The translations under genes and the position numbers were made by a program. Of a DNA stretch of 64,000 bases, positions 32,769 through 41,983 are shown one piece after another (within the stretch, counting starts at the first letter, position 1; the number at the start of each line of letters is the position of its first letter). The notes beneath the pieces are model-generated. The model saw only the letters and a list, made by a program, of their open reading frames with translations, made no database searches and was not told the origin of the DNA. The DNA is from Deltaproteobacteria bacterium. Its GTDB lineage: Bacteria > Myxococcota > Kuafuiibacteriia > Kuafuiibacteriales > Kuafuiibacteriaceae. The stretch lies in NCBI GenBank assembly GCA_016703535.1, contig JADJBV010000002.1, forward strand, positions 744,001 through 808,000, written 5' to 3'.

Positions 32769-33869
32769 GATCTGGGCCGACCGTTGAAGATGAAGCGTTT
32801 GGGTCGGATAAGCGAAGCTGCTGCCTCCCCGTTCGACCACGCCCATGAACTCCAACAAGATCTCCTCCCTGATGCCGAGGAACTCGCCCCAGTCCGAGGT
32901 CTGGAACCAGGCCATCACGTCGATGTTCAAGGACGAGTCACCGAACCCCACGAAGCGGACGATCACTGTGTCGGGCCACAACTTGGGGTGGCGCCGCAGG
33001 ACCGCCTCGAGGCCCGCCAGGATACCGCGGATCTGGTCGAGGGAGGTCTCGTAGACCAAACCCACGGTACAAGCGAGGCGCAGGCGATCTCGGGCGGCAA
33101 AGGACTCGAGCCGCATGTCGGCCAACTTTCCGTTGGGGATGGTGACCAACGTTCGATCCAAGGTTCGGATCCGCGTCGAACGTAGGCCGATCGCCTCGAC
33201 CGTACCCGTCAGGTCCTCGACTCGGACGAAGTCCCCCTCCCGAAAGGGCTGGTCGGCGCCGATCGAAAAGGCGCCGAACAAGTTCTCGACGGTCTTCTGA
33301 GCGGCCAAGGCGATGGCCAAGCCCCCAATCCCGAGGCCGGCGAGCACGCTGGAGACCGGATATCCGAGGACCGAAAGGAAGGCCAACGCTCCCAAGAGCA
33401 TGACCACCACCTTGCTGACCCTCCCTCCGAGCGGGATCAACGCGCGCAGCGAGGGGTGCTCGTCTGCCCACGGGGTCCCCACCAGGCCCCGCTGAAAGAC
33501 GTCGATCGTCGCCGCCGCCAACCAACAGAACGAGACCACCGTGATCGCTTGGGTCGCCCGATCCAGCCAGAGTTGGGCCGTGGGTGGCAGCCCGGAGAGC
33601 GACACCAACACGTCGAGCAGCACCGAGGTCCAAAGGAGCCGGAGCGGCCGCTTGGTACGCTGGAGCAAGTCCAAAACGAGCGCTTCGGGTGAGGTCCGCA
33701 ACAGCCGCCGGAGGACGCGCCCCGTGAGGTTGGTGAAGAGACCGCCCAGGCTGTGGCAGAAGAGGAGCAACAGGGGGGCCGCGATCCACTGCCAATATTT
33801 CATTCCCAGCGGACCGACCTTCGACAGGAAGGGCAGGAGGGTGGTGTCGAACCAGCCAGAGGGCCACAT
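32763..33869 (-). CDS. MscS-family mechanosensitive channel
   Basis: 368 aa. Three or four N-terminal membrane helices lead into the pore helix and beta domain: VSSVLAGLGIGGLAIALAAQ then KTVENLFGAFSIGADQPF, then REGDFVRVEDLTGTVEAIGL and RTLVTIPNGKLAD. The small-residue Gly/Ala pore helix is typical. The C-terminal domain is cytoplasmic. Role: release of ions and osmolytes on hypo-osmotic shock. It sits upstream of disaccharide-synthesis genes and has a MarR-type palindrome 25 bp before its start, fitting an osmotic-stress regulon. Confidence 0.93.
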   Translation of the reverse strand: MWPSGWFDTTLLPFLSKVGPLGMKYWQWIAAPLLLLFCHSLGGLFTNLTGRVLRRLLRTSPEALVLDLLQRTKRPLRLLWTSVLLDVLVSLSGLPPTAQLWLDRATQAITVVSFCWLAAATIDVFQRGLVGTPWADEHPSLRALIPLGGRVSKVVVMLLGALAFLSVLGYPVSSVLAGLGIGGLAIALAAQKTVENLFGAFSIGADQPFREGDFVRVEDLTGTVEAIGLRSTRIRTLDRTLVTIPNGKLADMRLESFAARDRLRLACTVGLVYETSLDQIRGILAGLEAVLRRHPKLWPDTVIVRFVGFGDSSLNIDVMAWFQTSDWGEFLGIREEILLEFMGVVERGGSSFAYPTQTLHLQRSAQIV

Positions 33870-33893
33870 GAAGCGGACCCTAAGGGATGATTG

Positions 33894-33907
33894 GTTTGAG
33901 GTCCAAC
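33894..33907. promoter_or_regulatory. MarR-type operator, site 3
   Basis: GTTTGAGGTCCAAC, one mismatch from the site 1 palindrome, followed by GATCTG as at site 2. It is 25 bp upstream of the mscS start codon and overlaps a weak -35-like TTGGAC on the - strand, a position where binding would block transcription. Confidence 0.6.
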
Positions 33908-34029
33908 GATCTGAGCGCCGCCGATTTGGTCCTCCGGAGGAACTGCGTCGCCCCGTCCCGCGGGGGGCTCGACCTTCGAGGCCTCGGTGCTGGCCCCGGG
34001 CGGCCGATGTGTATTAGCCTCCCGCGCCG

Positions 34030-34806
34030 ATGAGCTACGAGAACCTCGCTGTCGCTTCCCACAACGGAGTCACCCGGATCACCATCGATCGTCCCAAGGT
34101 GCTCAACGCGCTGAACCGCGCCACCTTGGCCTCCCTCGATCGGGCCCTGTCGGACCTGCCCGAAGGTACCCGGGTGGTGGTCCTGACCGGCGCCGGCGAA
34201 AAGTCCTTCGTGGCGGGCGCGGACATCGCCGAGATGGCCGAGTTGCCCGCGCCGCTGGCCGCTCAATACGCAGGGGAGGGCCAGCGGATCTTGGCCCGGC
34301 TGGGTGAACTGGCGGTCCCGGTGATCGCCCAGGTCAACGGCTACGCCTTGGGCGGGGGTTTGGAGTTGGTCTTGGCCTGCGACTTCGCCATCGCCTCGGA
34401 CAACGCCCGCTTTGGCTTGCCCGAGGTCGGCCTCGGTGTGATCCCTGGTTTTGGCGGCACCATCCGCTTGGCCCGCAAGATCGGGCCGGCGGCGGCGCGG
34501 CAGCTGCTCTACACCGGCGCCCAGCTGAAGGCCGAGGAAGCCCTGCGCGCGGGTTTGGTCAACGAGGTCGTCCCCTTGGCCGAACTTACGGGCCGGGTCG
34601 ACGCCATCGCCGCTCAGATCGCCAAAAACGCCCCGCTGGCGGTGGCCAGCGCCAAACGGTCGGCCCGACACGCCGAAGAGACGGATCTGGGCACCGCCTT
34701 GGCGGTCGAAGCCCAACTTTTTGGCCTGTGTTTCGCGACCACCGACCAAGGGGAAGGGATGCGCGCCTTCCTCGACAAACGACCCGCCCAATGGACGGGC
34801 AAGTAG
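34030..34806 (+). CDS. Enoyl-CoA hydratase/isomerase (crotonase) family protein
   Basis: 258 aa. Oxyanion-hole and active-site elements are complete: FVAGADIAEM, the helix NGYALGGGLELVLACD with the first catalytic Glu, and FGLPEVGLGVIPGFGGT with the second. Both glutamates of true hydratases are present. Role: hydration of 2-enoyl-CoA in beta-oxidation. Two acyl-CoA dehydrogenase genes follow on the same strand, so it probably serves the same fatty or branched acid degradation route. Confidence 0.94.
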   Translation: MSYENLAVASHNGVTRITIDRPKVLNALNRATLASLDRALSDLPEGTRVVVLTGAGEKSFVAGADIAEMAELPAPLAAQYAGEGQRILARLGELAVPVIAQVNGYALGGGLELVLACDFAIASDNARFGLPEVGLGVIPGFGGTIRLARKIGPAAARQLLYTGAQLKAEEALRAGLVNEVVPLAELTGRVDAIAAQIAKNAPLAVASAKRSARHAEETDLGTALAVEAQLFGLCFATTDQGEGMRAFLDKRPAQWTGK

Positions 34807-34815
34807 CCGTTGCGC

Positions 34816-34847
34816 CGCCCCGGACGCTGTGCGTTTGATCCGGGGCG
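34816..34847 (+). promoter_or_regulatory. Strong hairpin abutting the acyl-CoA dehydrogenase start codon
   Basis: CGCCCCGGA (34816-34824) and TCCGGGGCG (34839-34847) form a perfect 9-bp stem with a 14-base loop. The 3' arm ends directly at ATG 34848 and contains the only GGGG-type ribosome-binding sequence. There is no U-run, so it is not a classical terminator; it could attenuate translation or act as a processing site between crotonase and dehydrogenase. Confidence 0.45.
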
Positions 34848-36014
<1,167 letters not shown>

Positions 36015-36016
36015 CC

Positions 36017-37150
36017 ATGGACCTCGAGCTTTCGCCCGCTCACCAGGCGCTCCAAGCCCGGGCTCGGGCGGTCGCAGAGGCCGAGCTGCGCCCCCGAGCC
36101 GCTGAACACGATCGCTTGGCCCGCTTCCCGGAGGCCCAGGTGCGGGCTTTGGCCAAGGCGGGCTTCCTGCAGATGTTGGCCCCGACCTCCGCCGGGGGTG
36201 CGGGTTTGGGTTCGGTCGCGTACTCCTTGGTGATCTCGGAGATCGCCAAGGCCTGCCCCTCGAGCGCGGTGACCATGGCCGTGACCAACATGGTCGGCGA
36301 CGCCATCGCCGCCTTCGGCAACCAGACCCAACAAGACCAACACATCCCCAAGTTGGCCGACGCCACCTATTGGGCCGGATCTTTCGCCTTGTCGGAGCCC
36401 GGCGCGGGTTCGGACGCCGCCAGCCTCAAGGCCACCGCCATCAAGAAGGGCGATCGTTACGTCCTCAACGGCAACAAGTGTTGGATCACCAGCGGCGATC
36501 GGGCGGGTGTGGTGTTGGTGATGGCCAAGACCGATCCCGCCGCTGGCGCCAAGGGCATCTCGGCGTTTTTGGTCGATCCGAACAGCCGAGGATTTTCGGT
36601 GGGGCGCCACGAGGAGAAGTTGGGCCTGCGCGCGTCTTCGACGGTCACCTTGGTGCTCGAGGACGTCGAGGTCCCCGAAGAGTGCCGCCTCGGCCCCGAG
36701 GGCATCGGTTTCAAGATCGCGATGCGGGCCTTGGACGGCGGGCGGATCGGCATCGGCTCCCAGGCCTGTGGGGTCGGTTACGGCGCTCTGGAGGCCGCCA
36801 TCGCTTACGCCGCGGCCCGGCCAGACCTGAGCGGGAGCCAGTCTATTCAGTGGAAGTTGGCCGACGCCGCCACCACCCTCGACGCCGCCCGCCTTTTGGT
36901 TCTGCGGGCCGCGACCAAAAAAGACCTGGGCCTGCCCTTCGCCCGGGAGGCCTCCATGGCCAAGTTGTTCGCGACCGAAAGCGCCAACCAAGCGGCCCTC
37001 GCGGCCATGGAGGTCCTGGGTGCGGATGGCCTGGACCCGCAGCACCCCGTCGAGCGGGCCCTGCGTGACGTCAGGGTGACCACGATTTACGAGGGCACCA
37101 GCGAGATTCAGCGACTGGTAATTGCCCGTAGCGTACTTGCCTCGGCTTGA
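36017..37150 (+). CDS. Acyl-CoA dehydrogenase (second copy)
   Basis: 377 aa, starting 2 bp after the first dehydrogenase. FALSEPGAGSDAASLKATA, KCWITSGDRAGVVLVMAK and TTIYEGTSEIQRLVIARS with the catalytic Glu are all visible. It is clearly homologous to its neighbour but diverged, and the usual QxxGGxGY segment is degraded to EVLGADGLDPQHPVERALRD, so it may have a different substrate or form a hetero-oligomer with the first enzyme. Confidence 0.94.
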   Translation: MDLELSPAHQALQARARAVAEAELRPRAAEHDRLARFPEAQVRALAKAGFLQMLAPTSAGGAGLGSVAYSLVISEIAKACPSSAVTMAVTNMVGDAIAAFGNQTQQDQHIPKLADATYWAGSFALSEPGAGSDAASLKATAIKKGDRYVLNGNKCWITSGDRAGVVLVMAKTDPAAGAKGISAFLVDPNSRGFSVGRHEEKLGLRASSTVTLVLEDVEVPEECRLGPEGIGFKIAMRALDGGRIGIGSQACGVGYGALEAAIAYAAARPDLSGSQSIQWKLADAATTLDAARLLVLRAATKKDLGLPFAREASMAKLFATESANQAALAAMEVLGADGLDPQHPVERALRDVRVTTIYEGTSEIQRLVIARSVLASA

Positions 37151-37283
37151 CTTCCGTTACCCGCAGGCAGCGACCTTGATCGGTTACGTCACCGGTTCGA
37201 CCTCGCCGTCGTACTGACCGACGGTGGGAGCCACTCTTGGCCGGTCATGGCCATACTCAACTGGTGCAACTTAGTGCACGAAT

Positions 37284-37964
37284 GTGGACGTGGTTGTGGA
37301 TTTGTTGCGGGCCGCGGGCTTGCGACTGGTGGGGACGCCGATGGGGCGGTTTCTTCAGCGACAGGAAGCCGTCCTTGGCTTCCTGATGCGGGAATATCGA
37401 CACGGGTTCCTGCTTGCGGACAATGACTATGGTTGCGTGCTGGGGAACCAGTTCTCCGCCAACTTCTTTGGGCTCCCCCTCTTGGAGCTGGCGGGCCAGC
37501 GGTTGATCGAGCGCTACGGCGCCGACAAAGAGCGGCAAGAGGCGTTGCTGGCCGCCCGCCGGGAGGGATCGACGCAGCCGTTCCAGGTCGACGTCACGCG
37601 CCGGGATGGCTCTCGGGCCATGGGCCTGATCGCGCCCCAACCCCTCTTCGAGTCGGGCATGTTCTTCGGCAGCTTCGAGACCCTGACGGAGATGGCGAGT
37701 TACGTCGACTCACCGCACCTCAGAGTCGGGCGAGAGGATGAAGATCCCAGCGACGGCGCCGAGGTCGCGTTGACCGCCCGAGAGCGAGAGATCTTGACCC
37801 TCTTTCGGGTCGGCTTGGCGACGCAGACGATCGCCGGTCGCCTGCATCTCAGCCCCAACACGGTGCGCAATCACCTGAAGAACATCTGCCAAAAATACGA
37901 GGTGGGTTCCCAGATCGAACTCCGGGAGCGCTTCGCCCATCCTCGCCTCGTCGAAAGAAGTTAG
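37284..37964 (+). CDS. LuxR/NarL-type HTH regulator with N-terminal PAS-like domain
   Basis: 226 aa from a GTG. The N-terminal ~130 residues resemble a PAS fold (DNDYGCVLGNQFSANFFGLP, then strands around FQVDVTRRDGSRAMGLIAPQ). The C-terminal HTH is canonical: LTAREREILTLFRVGLATQT, IAGRLHLSPNTVRNHLKNIC. There is no receiver domain, so it is probably a one-component sensor of a ligand or redox state. It sits between the acyl-CoA dehydrogenases and the Ig-repeat lipoprotein and could control either. Confidence 0.85.
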   Translation: MDVVVDLLRAAGLRLVGTPMGRFLQRQEAVLGFLMREYRHGFLLADNDYGCVLGNQFSANFFGLPLLELAGQRLIERYGADKERQEALLAARREGSTQPFQVDVTRRDGSRAMGLIAPQPLFESGMFFGSFETLTEMASYVDSPHLRVGREDEDPSDGAEVALTAREREILTLFRVGLATQTIAGRLHLSPNTVRNHLKNICQKYEVGSQIELRERFAHPRLVERS

Positions 37965-38017
37965 AGCCCGGGGCGGGTGTTGCCTCCCTGATCCCGGTCT
38001 GGGAAGCTCCCTCGGCC

Positions 38018-39976
38018 ATGTCGCGATTTTGGCCCTTGGCCCTGGCCCTGTTGACCTGCTGGGCCTGCGGTGAGGAGTCCGCCCCACCCGCGGCCCTCGA
38101 GTTCACGACCAGCGCCTTGCCGACCGTGCCTTTCCGGGCCGACTACAACACGACCTTGAGCGCGACCGGCGGCGCGCCGCCTTACCTTTTTTTGGTGGAG
38201 AGCGGCCGTCTCCCCGACGGGATCAACCTTTCGCCCAGCGGCAATTTGGCTGGCATCGCCGGTGAACCCGGGACCTTTGTTTTTGGCGCGGCGGTCACCG
38301 ACTCGGCCGGCGCTCGGGCCTCGGCCTCCTTCAGCCTGCGGGTCTTGCCGGATCGCTTGGAGATCGTGACCCGGTCTTTGCCGAGCGCTCGAGAGGGCGT
38401 GGCCTACGAACACCCGCTGACGCCCAAGGGCGGCCTGCGCCCTTACCGTTGGAGCCTGGCCAGCGGCACCTTGCCGTTGGGCTTGGAGTTCAGCGACGAA
38501 GGCCACCTGGTCGGGGTCCCGACCGCCGCGGTCACCGCCGATCTGCTGATCCGACTGGAGGATGCCGAAGGCTCCCGGGTCGAACAAGCGCTCCAGCTGG
38601 TGGTCAACGCCGCCGCGCCGATGATCCTCAACACCAGCCTCCCCAAAGGTCGGGCCGGGTCGCCGTACGAGGCCCAACTTTCGGCCCAAGGCGGGCACAC
38701 GCCCTACGCTTGGTCTTTGGTGAGCGGCGTTTGGCCCGCTGGGATCCAGCTGGCCCAAGAGGGGACCGTCTTTGGGACACCCACCGAAACCGGCGACTTC
38801 CCGGTGCGGGTGCGGGTCTCCGACTCCCGGGGCCGCAGCGAGGTGGCCGACCTGCCGTTTCAGGTGATCGCCCCGCTGCGGATCGCGACGCCGGCCTTGG
38901 CCTTGGTGATCCGCAACCGGCCCTACACGCAGCAGCTCCTGGCCGAAGGCGGCCAAGCGCCCTTCACCTGGAGTTTGATGACCGGGGACCGGCTGCCCAC
39001 CGGCCTGACCTTCAGCCCCAGCGGCTTGATCTCCGGGACCACCAGCGAGGTCGGCGAATACCCACTTTTGGTGCGGGTGATCGATCAAGACGGGGAAATG
39101 CGTTCTACTCAGTATACGCTTCGGGTGTCGGACCGCTTCGCCTACGAGGTGGTACCGACCGGAACCGCCGCCGAGTTTCCGTCGGTCTGCACCGCAACCA
39201 CCGTCTCCTATCACTACGTCGAGCTCCCGATCGTCGACTCCTTCCAGATCGATGACCTGGACGTGGGCCTCAACATCACGCCGCCGAGCGGTGGGCCGAT
39301 CAACATTGGCCTGACCTTGTTTGCACCGGACTGGGCGTCCCAAGCGGTGTTGTGCGGTTCGGATGGCTTCGGCGGCTGCGACCCGAGCCGCCTGCAGCAG
39401 ACCTTCGACGACGAGGGTGGGGTGGCGGTGCAGCCGGAGCGACCCCTGTCGGTGTTCGACGGCCAAAACGCCCAAGGGACCTGGCGCCTCTTGATCGTGA
39501 CGATCTCTCCGAACTGCACCCAACGGGGCCTGGTCCACGCGGTGACCCTCAGCTTCGCCGACGATCGCCGCACCGAACCGTACGTGCACCTCTCGGGGTG
39601 GCAGCGGAACAACCTGGTCAACGAACCCTTCGTCCACATCTTCCACCCGAGTTTTCCGGATCGTGGGGTCGGGCCCTTCGAGCTGCAGTTGGACGCGGGC
39701 GTCTACACGGTGGGGCCCAACGGCTTCCGGGAAGGGGGCCGCGGCGACGACGTCCGAGATCCGACGCCGATGTTGTGGTCGTGGGTTGGGCCCGAGATCA
39801 CCGGCACCACCTTGAGCCCCGACGGTCACGTTTCGGTGGACAGCTCCAACGTTTGCCCCGGGAACTGCAACGGCACCGGCCAGTCACAGATCACCGCGAG
39901 CGGCGGCGGCTACGCGGCCAGCACGACGTTGCGAGTCCTCCCCCCCGACCACAACCCCAAGATCCGTCGTTATTGA
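38018..39976 (+). CDS. Lipoprotein with four putative-Ig (He_PIG) repeats and a P/Homo B-like domain
   Basis: 652 aa. Lipobox LLTCWACG, Cys17. Four ~90-residue cadherin/Ig-like repeats (about 27-110, 115-205, 208-297, 300-385) each carry GG-xxPY-xWSL-xSGxLPxGL and GxPxxxG...V-x-DSxG signatures. Residues ~390-500 resemble a proprotein-convertase P domain (VSYHYVELPIVDSFQIDD, LQQTFDDEGG, AQGTWRLLI), and ~150 residues follow with a Cys pair (NVCPGNCNG). There is no haem motif. It is 17 bp upstream of the amine-dehydrogenase gamma-like gene and probably in its operon, so it may play the scaffold role that Ig-like domains of the alpha subunit have in the known enzyme. Confidence 0.86.
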   Translation: MSRFWPLALALLTCWACGEESAPPAALEFTTSALPTVPFRADYNTTLSATGGAPPYLFLVESGRLPDGINLSPSGNLAGIAGEPGTFVFGAAVTDSAGARASASFSLRVLPDRLEIVTRSLPSAREGVAYEHPLTPKGGLRPYRWSLASGTLPLGLEFSDEGHLVGVPTAAVTADLLIRLEDAEGSRVEQALQLVVNAAAPMILNTSLPKGRAGSPYEAQLSAQGGHTPYAWSLVSGVWPAGIQLAQEGTVFGTPTETGDFPVRVRVSDSRGRSEVADLPFQVIAPLRIATPALALVIRNRPYTQQLLAEGGQAPFTWSLMTGDRLPTGLTFSPSGLISGTTSEVGEYPLLVRVIDQDGEMRSTQYTLRVSDRFAYEVVPTGTAAEFPSVCTATTVSYHYVELPIVDSFQIDDLDVGLNITPPSGGPINIGLTLFAPDWASQAVLCGSDGFGGCDPSRLQQTFDDEGGVAVQPERPLSVFDGQNAQGTWRLLIVTISPNCTQRGLVHAVTLSFADDRRTEPYVHLSGWQRNNLVNEPFVHIFHPSFPDRGVGPFELQLDAGVYTVGPNGFREGGRGDDVRDPTPMLWSWVGPEITGTTLSPDGHVSVDSSNVCPGNCNGTGQSQITASGGGYAASTTLRVLPPDHNPKIRRY

Positions 39977-39993
39977 GGCGTAGAGGAACCACG

Positions 39994-40281
39994 ATGGCAC
40001 TGAGAGCACTCAACAAAAAGGCGGAGCGCTTGGTGGCTCGGCCACCCGAGGACGTGCACACCTACGGCTTGGTCGACGACTGTTGCCCCGGCTTCGCGCC
40101 GGGCTGGGAGGTCGGCTCCACCGGCGACGCCGATCCGTGCCCTTGGCAAAACGACATGCCCGCTTGCCACCCCTGCTTCTGGAGCGCCCAGGTCCCGGAC
40201 TCGACGGCCTACCCAGGCTGGCTGCAGAACTGCAACAACCTCTCCCAGGACTGGACCCAGTTATGCACCGTTCCGGATTGA
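39994..40281 (+). CDS. Quinohemoprotein amine dehydrogenase gamma-subunit (QhpC)-like crosslinked peptide
   Basis: 95 aa, good Shine-Dalgarno (GAGGAACC). A leader MALRALNKKAERL resembles the QhpC leader; there is no Sec signal. The core matches the known gamma subunit: CCPGFAPGWEV, then DMPACHPCFWSAQVPD, YPGW and QDW. Known enzyme: three Cys-Asp/Glu thioethers and a cysteine tryptophylquinone made from Cys37/Trp43. Here the equivalents are C30-E39, C49-D54, C61-D69 and CTQ C58-W63; all residues are kept, but two loops are one residue shorter. Three extra Cys (31, 80, 91) are unusual. The 3' end overlaps the propeller gene by 19 bp. No radical-SAM maturase (QhpD) is in the window. Confidence 0.85.
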   Translation: MALRALNKKAERLVARPPEDVHTYGLVDDCCPGFAPGWEVGSTGDADPCPWQNDMPACHPCFWSAQVPDSTAYPGWLQNCNNLSQDWTQLCTVPD

Positions 40282-41315
40282 TCGCTGCGTCCGCGCTTTT
40301 GGCGCTGGGGGTGGCGTGTAAGGCCGAGGCGCCGTCGACCGCGGCCCAGGCCCAAGCGATCGCGCCCAAGGGGGATCAGATCTGGGCCGCGTCGGGCGTC
40401 GTCCGTGTGATCGACTCGGCGCGCCAAGGGGTGATCGGCCAGGTGCCGGTTGGCCACCCGATCACCTCGATGGTCTTTGCTCCCGACGGATCCACCGCGT
40501 ACGTCGGCACCAGCCTTGGCCTCTACGTCGTGGAGGTCGGGACCAGAGCGGTGCGTGGTCCCTTGACCGCCGATCCGATCCGCCGATTGGAATTGCAAGG
40601 TAACTTGCTCTTTATCCTGCAGCACCAAGTGATCCTCGGGCCCGACGGGACTCGGGACATCCAGCCCTTCCGTTTGGTGCACTTCGATCGCACGACCGAA
40701 AAGGTGGTCGACGATCAAGAGATCGGCCAACGGATCCACTACGCCAGCGATCAGGACGGCCGGCACTTGGTGATCAGCGAGGCGGGTCAGGTCCGGATCG
40801 GCAACTCGCCCGAAAACCTGTCGGCGGGTCGGGCCTTGGATCTGCCGAGTTTGGTGCCGGGCCGAGGTCCGTACCGGGTCCGTGGCGACGTGACGGTGCG
40901 GGAGGGGTCACGGGCCTTGGTGGCGATCGAAGGAAAACCGGCTCACCTCTTGGTGCTCGATCTGGAGGCCGGCAGCGCCCGAGCCATCGATCTGGGCCGG
41001 GAGACTGGGATCCGCGGCTTGGCTTTTTTGCCCGACGGTCGCCGGGCGGTGGTCAACGCCATGAGCCATCTGTTGGTGGTTGAGTTGGCCAGCGGCAAGG
41101 TCACGGGCCAGCTGGAGCTCCCCGGCCCTCACGTGGGGGCCAGCTTGAGCGCCGATGGCCAGAGCCTGTACCTGGCCCAGACCGTAGAAGGCACCGGCGG
41201 GGCGGTCACCCAAGTCCACCTTTCGCCCTTGGCGGTGGGGATCCACGTCCACCTCGAGGACATCTCGCCCTGGGCCCTGGCGGTCTTGCCCGGGGCCAAC
41301 CCGCACCAACCCTGA
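40263..41315 (+). CDS. Quinohemoprotein amine dehydrogenase beta-subunit-like propeller lipoprotein
   Basis: 350 aa from ATG 40263, inside the end of the gamma-like gene. Signal peptide with lipobox LALGVACK (Cys19), whereas the classical beta subunit is a soluble periplasmic protein as I recall. Repeated blade motifs: SMVFAPDGSTAYVGTSLGLY, FRLVHFDRTTEKVVDDQEIG, GLAFLPDGRRAVVNAMSHLL, ASLSADGQSLYLAQTVEG. In the known amine dehydrogenase this propeller cradles the gamma peptide and forms the substrate pocket. The immediate gamma-like neighbour makes that assignment much stronger than propeller similarity alone. Confidence 0.78.
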   Translation: MHRSGLIAASALLALGVACKAEAPSTAAQAQAIAPKGDQIWAASGVVRVIDSARQGVIGQVPVGHPITSMVFAPDGSTAYVGTSLGLYVVEVGTRAVRGPLTADPIRRLELQGNLLFILQHQVILGPDGTRDIQPFRLVHFDRTTEKVVDDQEIGQRIHYASDQDGRHLVISEAGQVRIGNSPENLSAGRALDLPSLVPGRGPYRVRGDVTVREGSRALVAIEGKPAHLLVLDLEAGSARAIDLGRETGIRGLAFLPDGRRAVVNAMSHLLVVELASGKVTGQLELPGPHVGASLSADGQSLYLAQTVEGTGGAVTQVHLSPLAVGIHVHLEDISPWALAVLPGANPHQP

Positions 41316-41328
41316 TTTCGGCGGGTGA

Positions 41329-41410
41329 AGGGCTTGATGGCCCTCACCGAATGTCGGGATCGGGCCACCTGGACGTTTGAAGAGAGGGCCTCTTGGCCCT
41401 TGACCCAACC
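41329..41410 (+). terminator. Two small hairpins between the propeller gene and skp
   Basis: AGGGC-TTGATG-GCCCT (41329-41344) and AGGGCC-TCTT-GGCCCT (41395-41410) are perfect stems with a similar AGGGCnTnnTGGCCCT outline. There is no strong U-run, so at best they are weak or factor-assisted terminators that separate the amine-dehydrogenase-like operon from the lipid A operon. Confidence 0.3.
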
Positions 41411-41437
41411 CGAACCCGAATCCTAGTGGAGAGCCCG

Positions 41438-41983
41438 ATGTTGCGTGCCGCCCTATTTTCCTTGGCCGTGCTGATCTCGACGTCCCTTTCGCTCCCGGCC
41501 TTGGCCGGTGAGTTGGCGGTGGTCGACGTCCAAAAGGTCATGGCCGCCACCAAACACTGGAAAGACGCGGTGGCGATCCTGGAGAAAGAGCGGGTCGGTC
41601 GGCAGACCGAACTCGAACTCAAGCAGAAGGATCTGAAGGCCCGCAAAGAGAAGATCGACGCGGCCCGGGCGGTCAGTTCACCTGGCGCCACCGCCGCCTC
41701 CGAGGAGGAGTTGATGCGGGACGCCCAGCAGCTCTCCCAAGCCTTCATGCAGAGCCAACAAGGACTGTCCCAGCTCGAGAAGCGGGCCACCGATCAGATG
41801 TTGAGCCGGGTCGAGACCATCGTCCGGGAGCTGGCGGTGCAAGGCGAATATTCCTTCGTGTTCGAGACCGGCACCGAAGACGCGCCGAACGTCCTCTACT
41901 CCAGCCCGAAGATCGACATCACCGACCGAGTCATTCAGCTCTACGACAAGTACTTCAAGGACAAGCCCCTCGAGCTGAAATGA
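41438..41983 (+). CDS. skp: Skp/OmpH periplasmic chaperone
   Basis: 181 aa from ATG 41438. Signal peptide MLRAALFSLAVLISTSLSLP with cleavage near ALAG, then ELAVVDVQKVMAATKHWKDA, a Lys/Glu-rich coiled coil (ELELKQKDLKARKEKIDAAR) and a C-terminal strand EYSFVFETG. Skp shields outer-membrane proteins in transit. It overlaps lpxD (ATGA), the classical skp-lpxD-fabZ-lpxA-lpxB order; bamA, usually just upstream, is absent here. Confidence 0.9.
   Translation: MLRAALFSLAVLISTSLSLPALAGELAVVDVQKVMAATKHWKDAVAILEKERVGRQTELELKQKDLKARKEKIDAARAVSSPGATAASEEELMRDAQQLSQAFMQSQQGLSQLEKRATDQMLSRVETIVRELAVQGEYSFVFETGTEDAPNVLYSSPKIDITDRVIQLYDKYFKDKPLELK

Noticed and set aside
37961..39829. 622-codon antisense frame over the Ig-repeat lipoprotein
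   Set aside because: Low-complexity Arg/Gly/His product opposite a gene with signal peptide and clear repeats.
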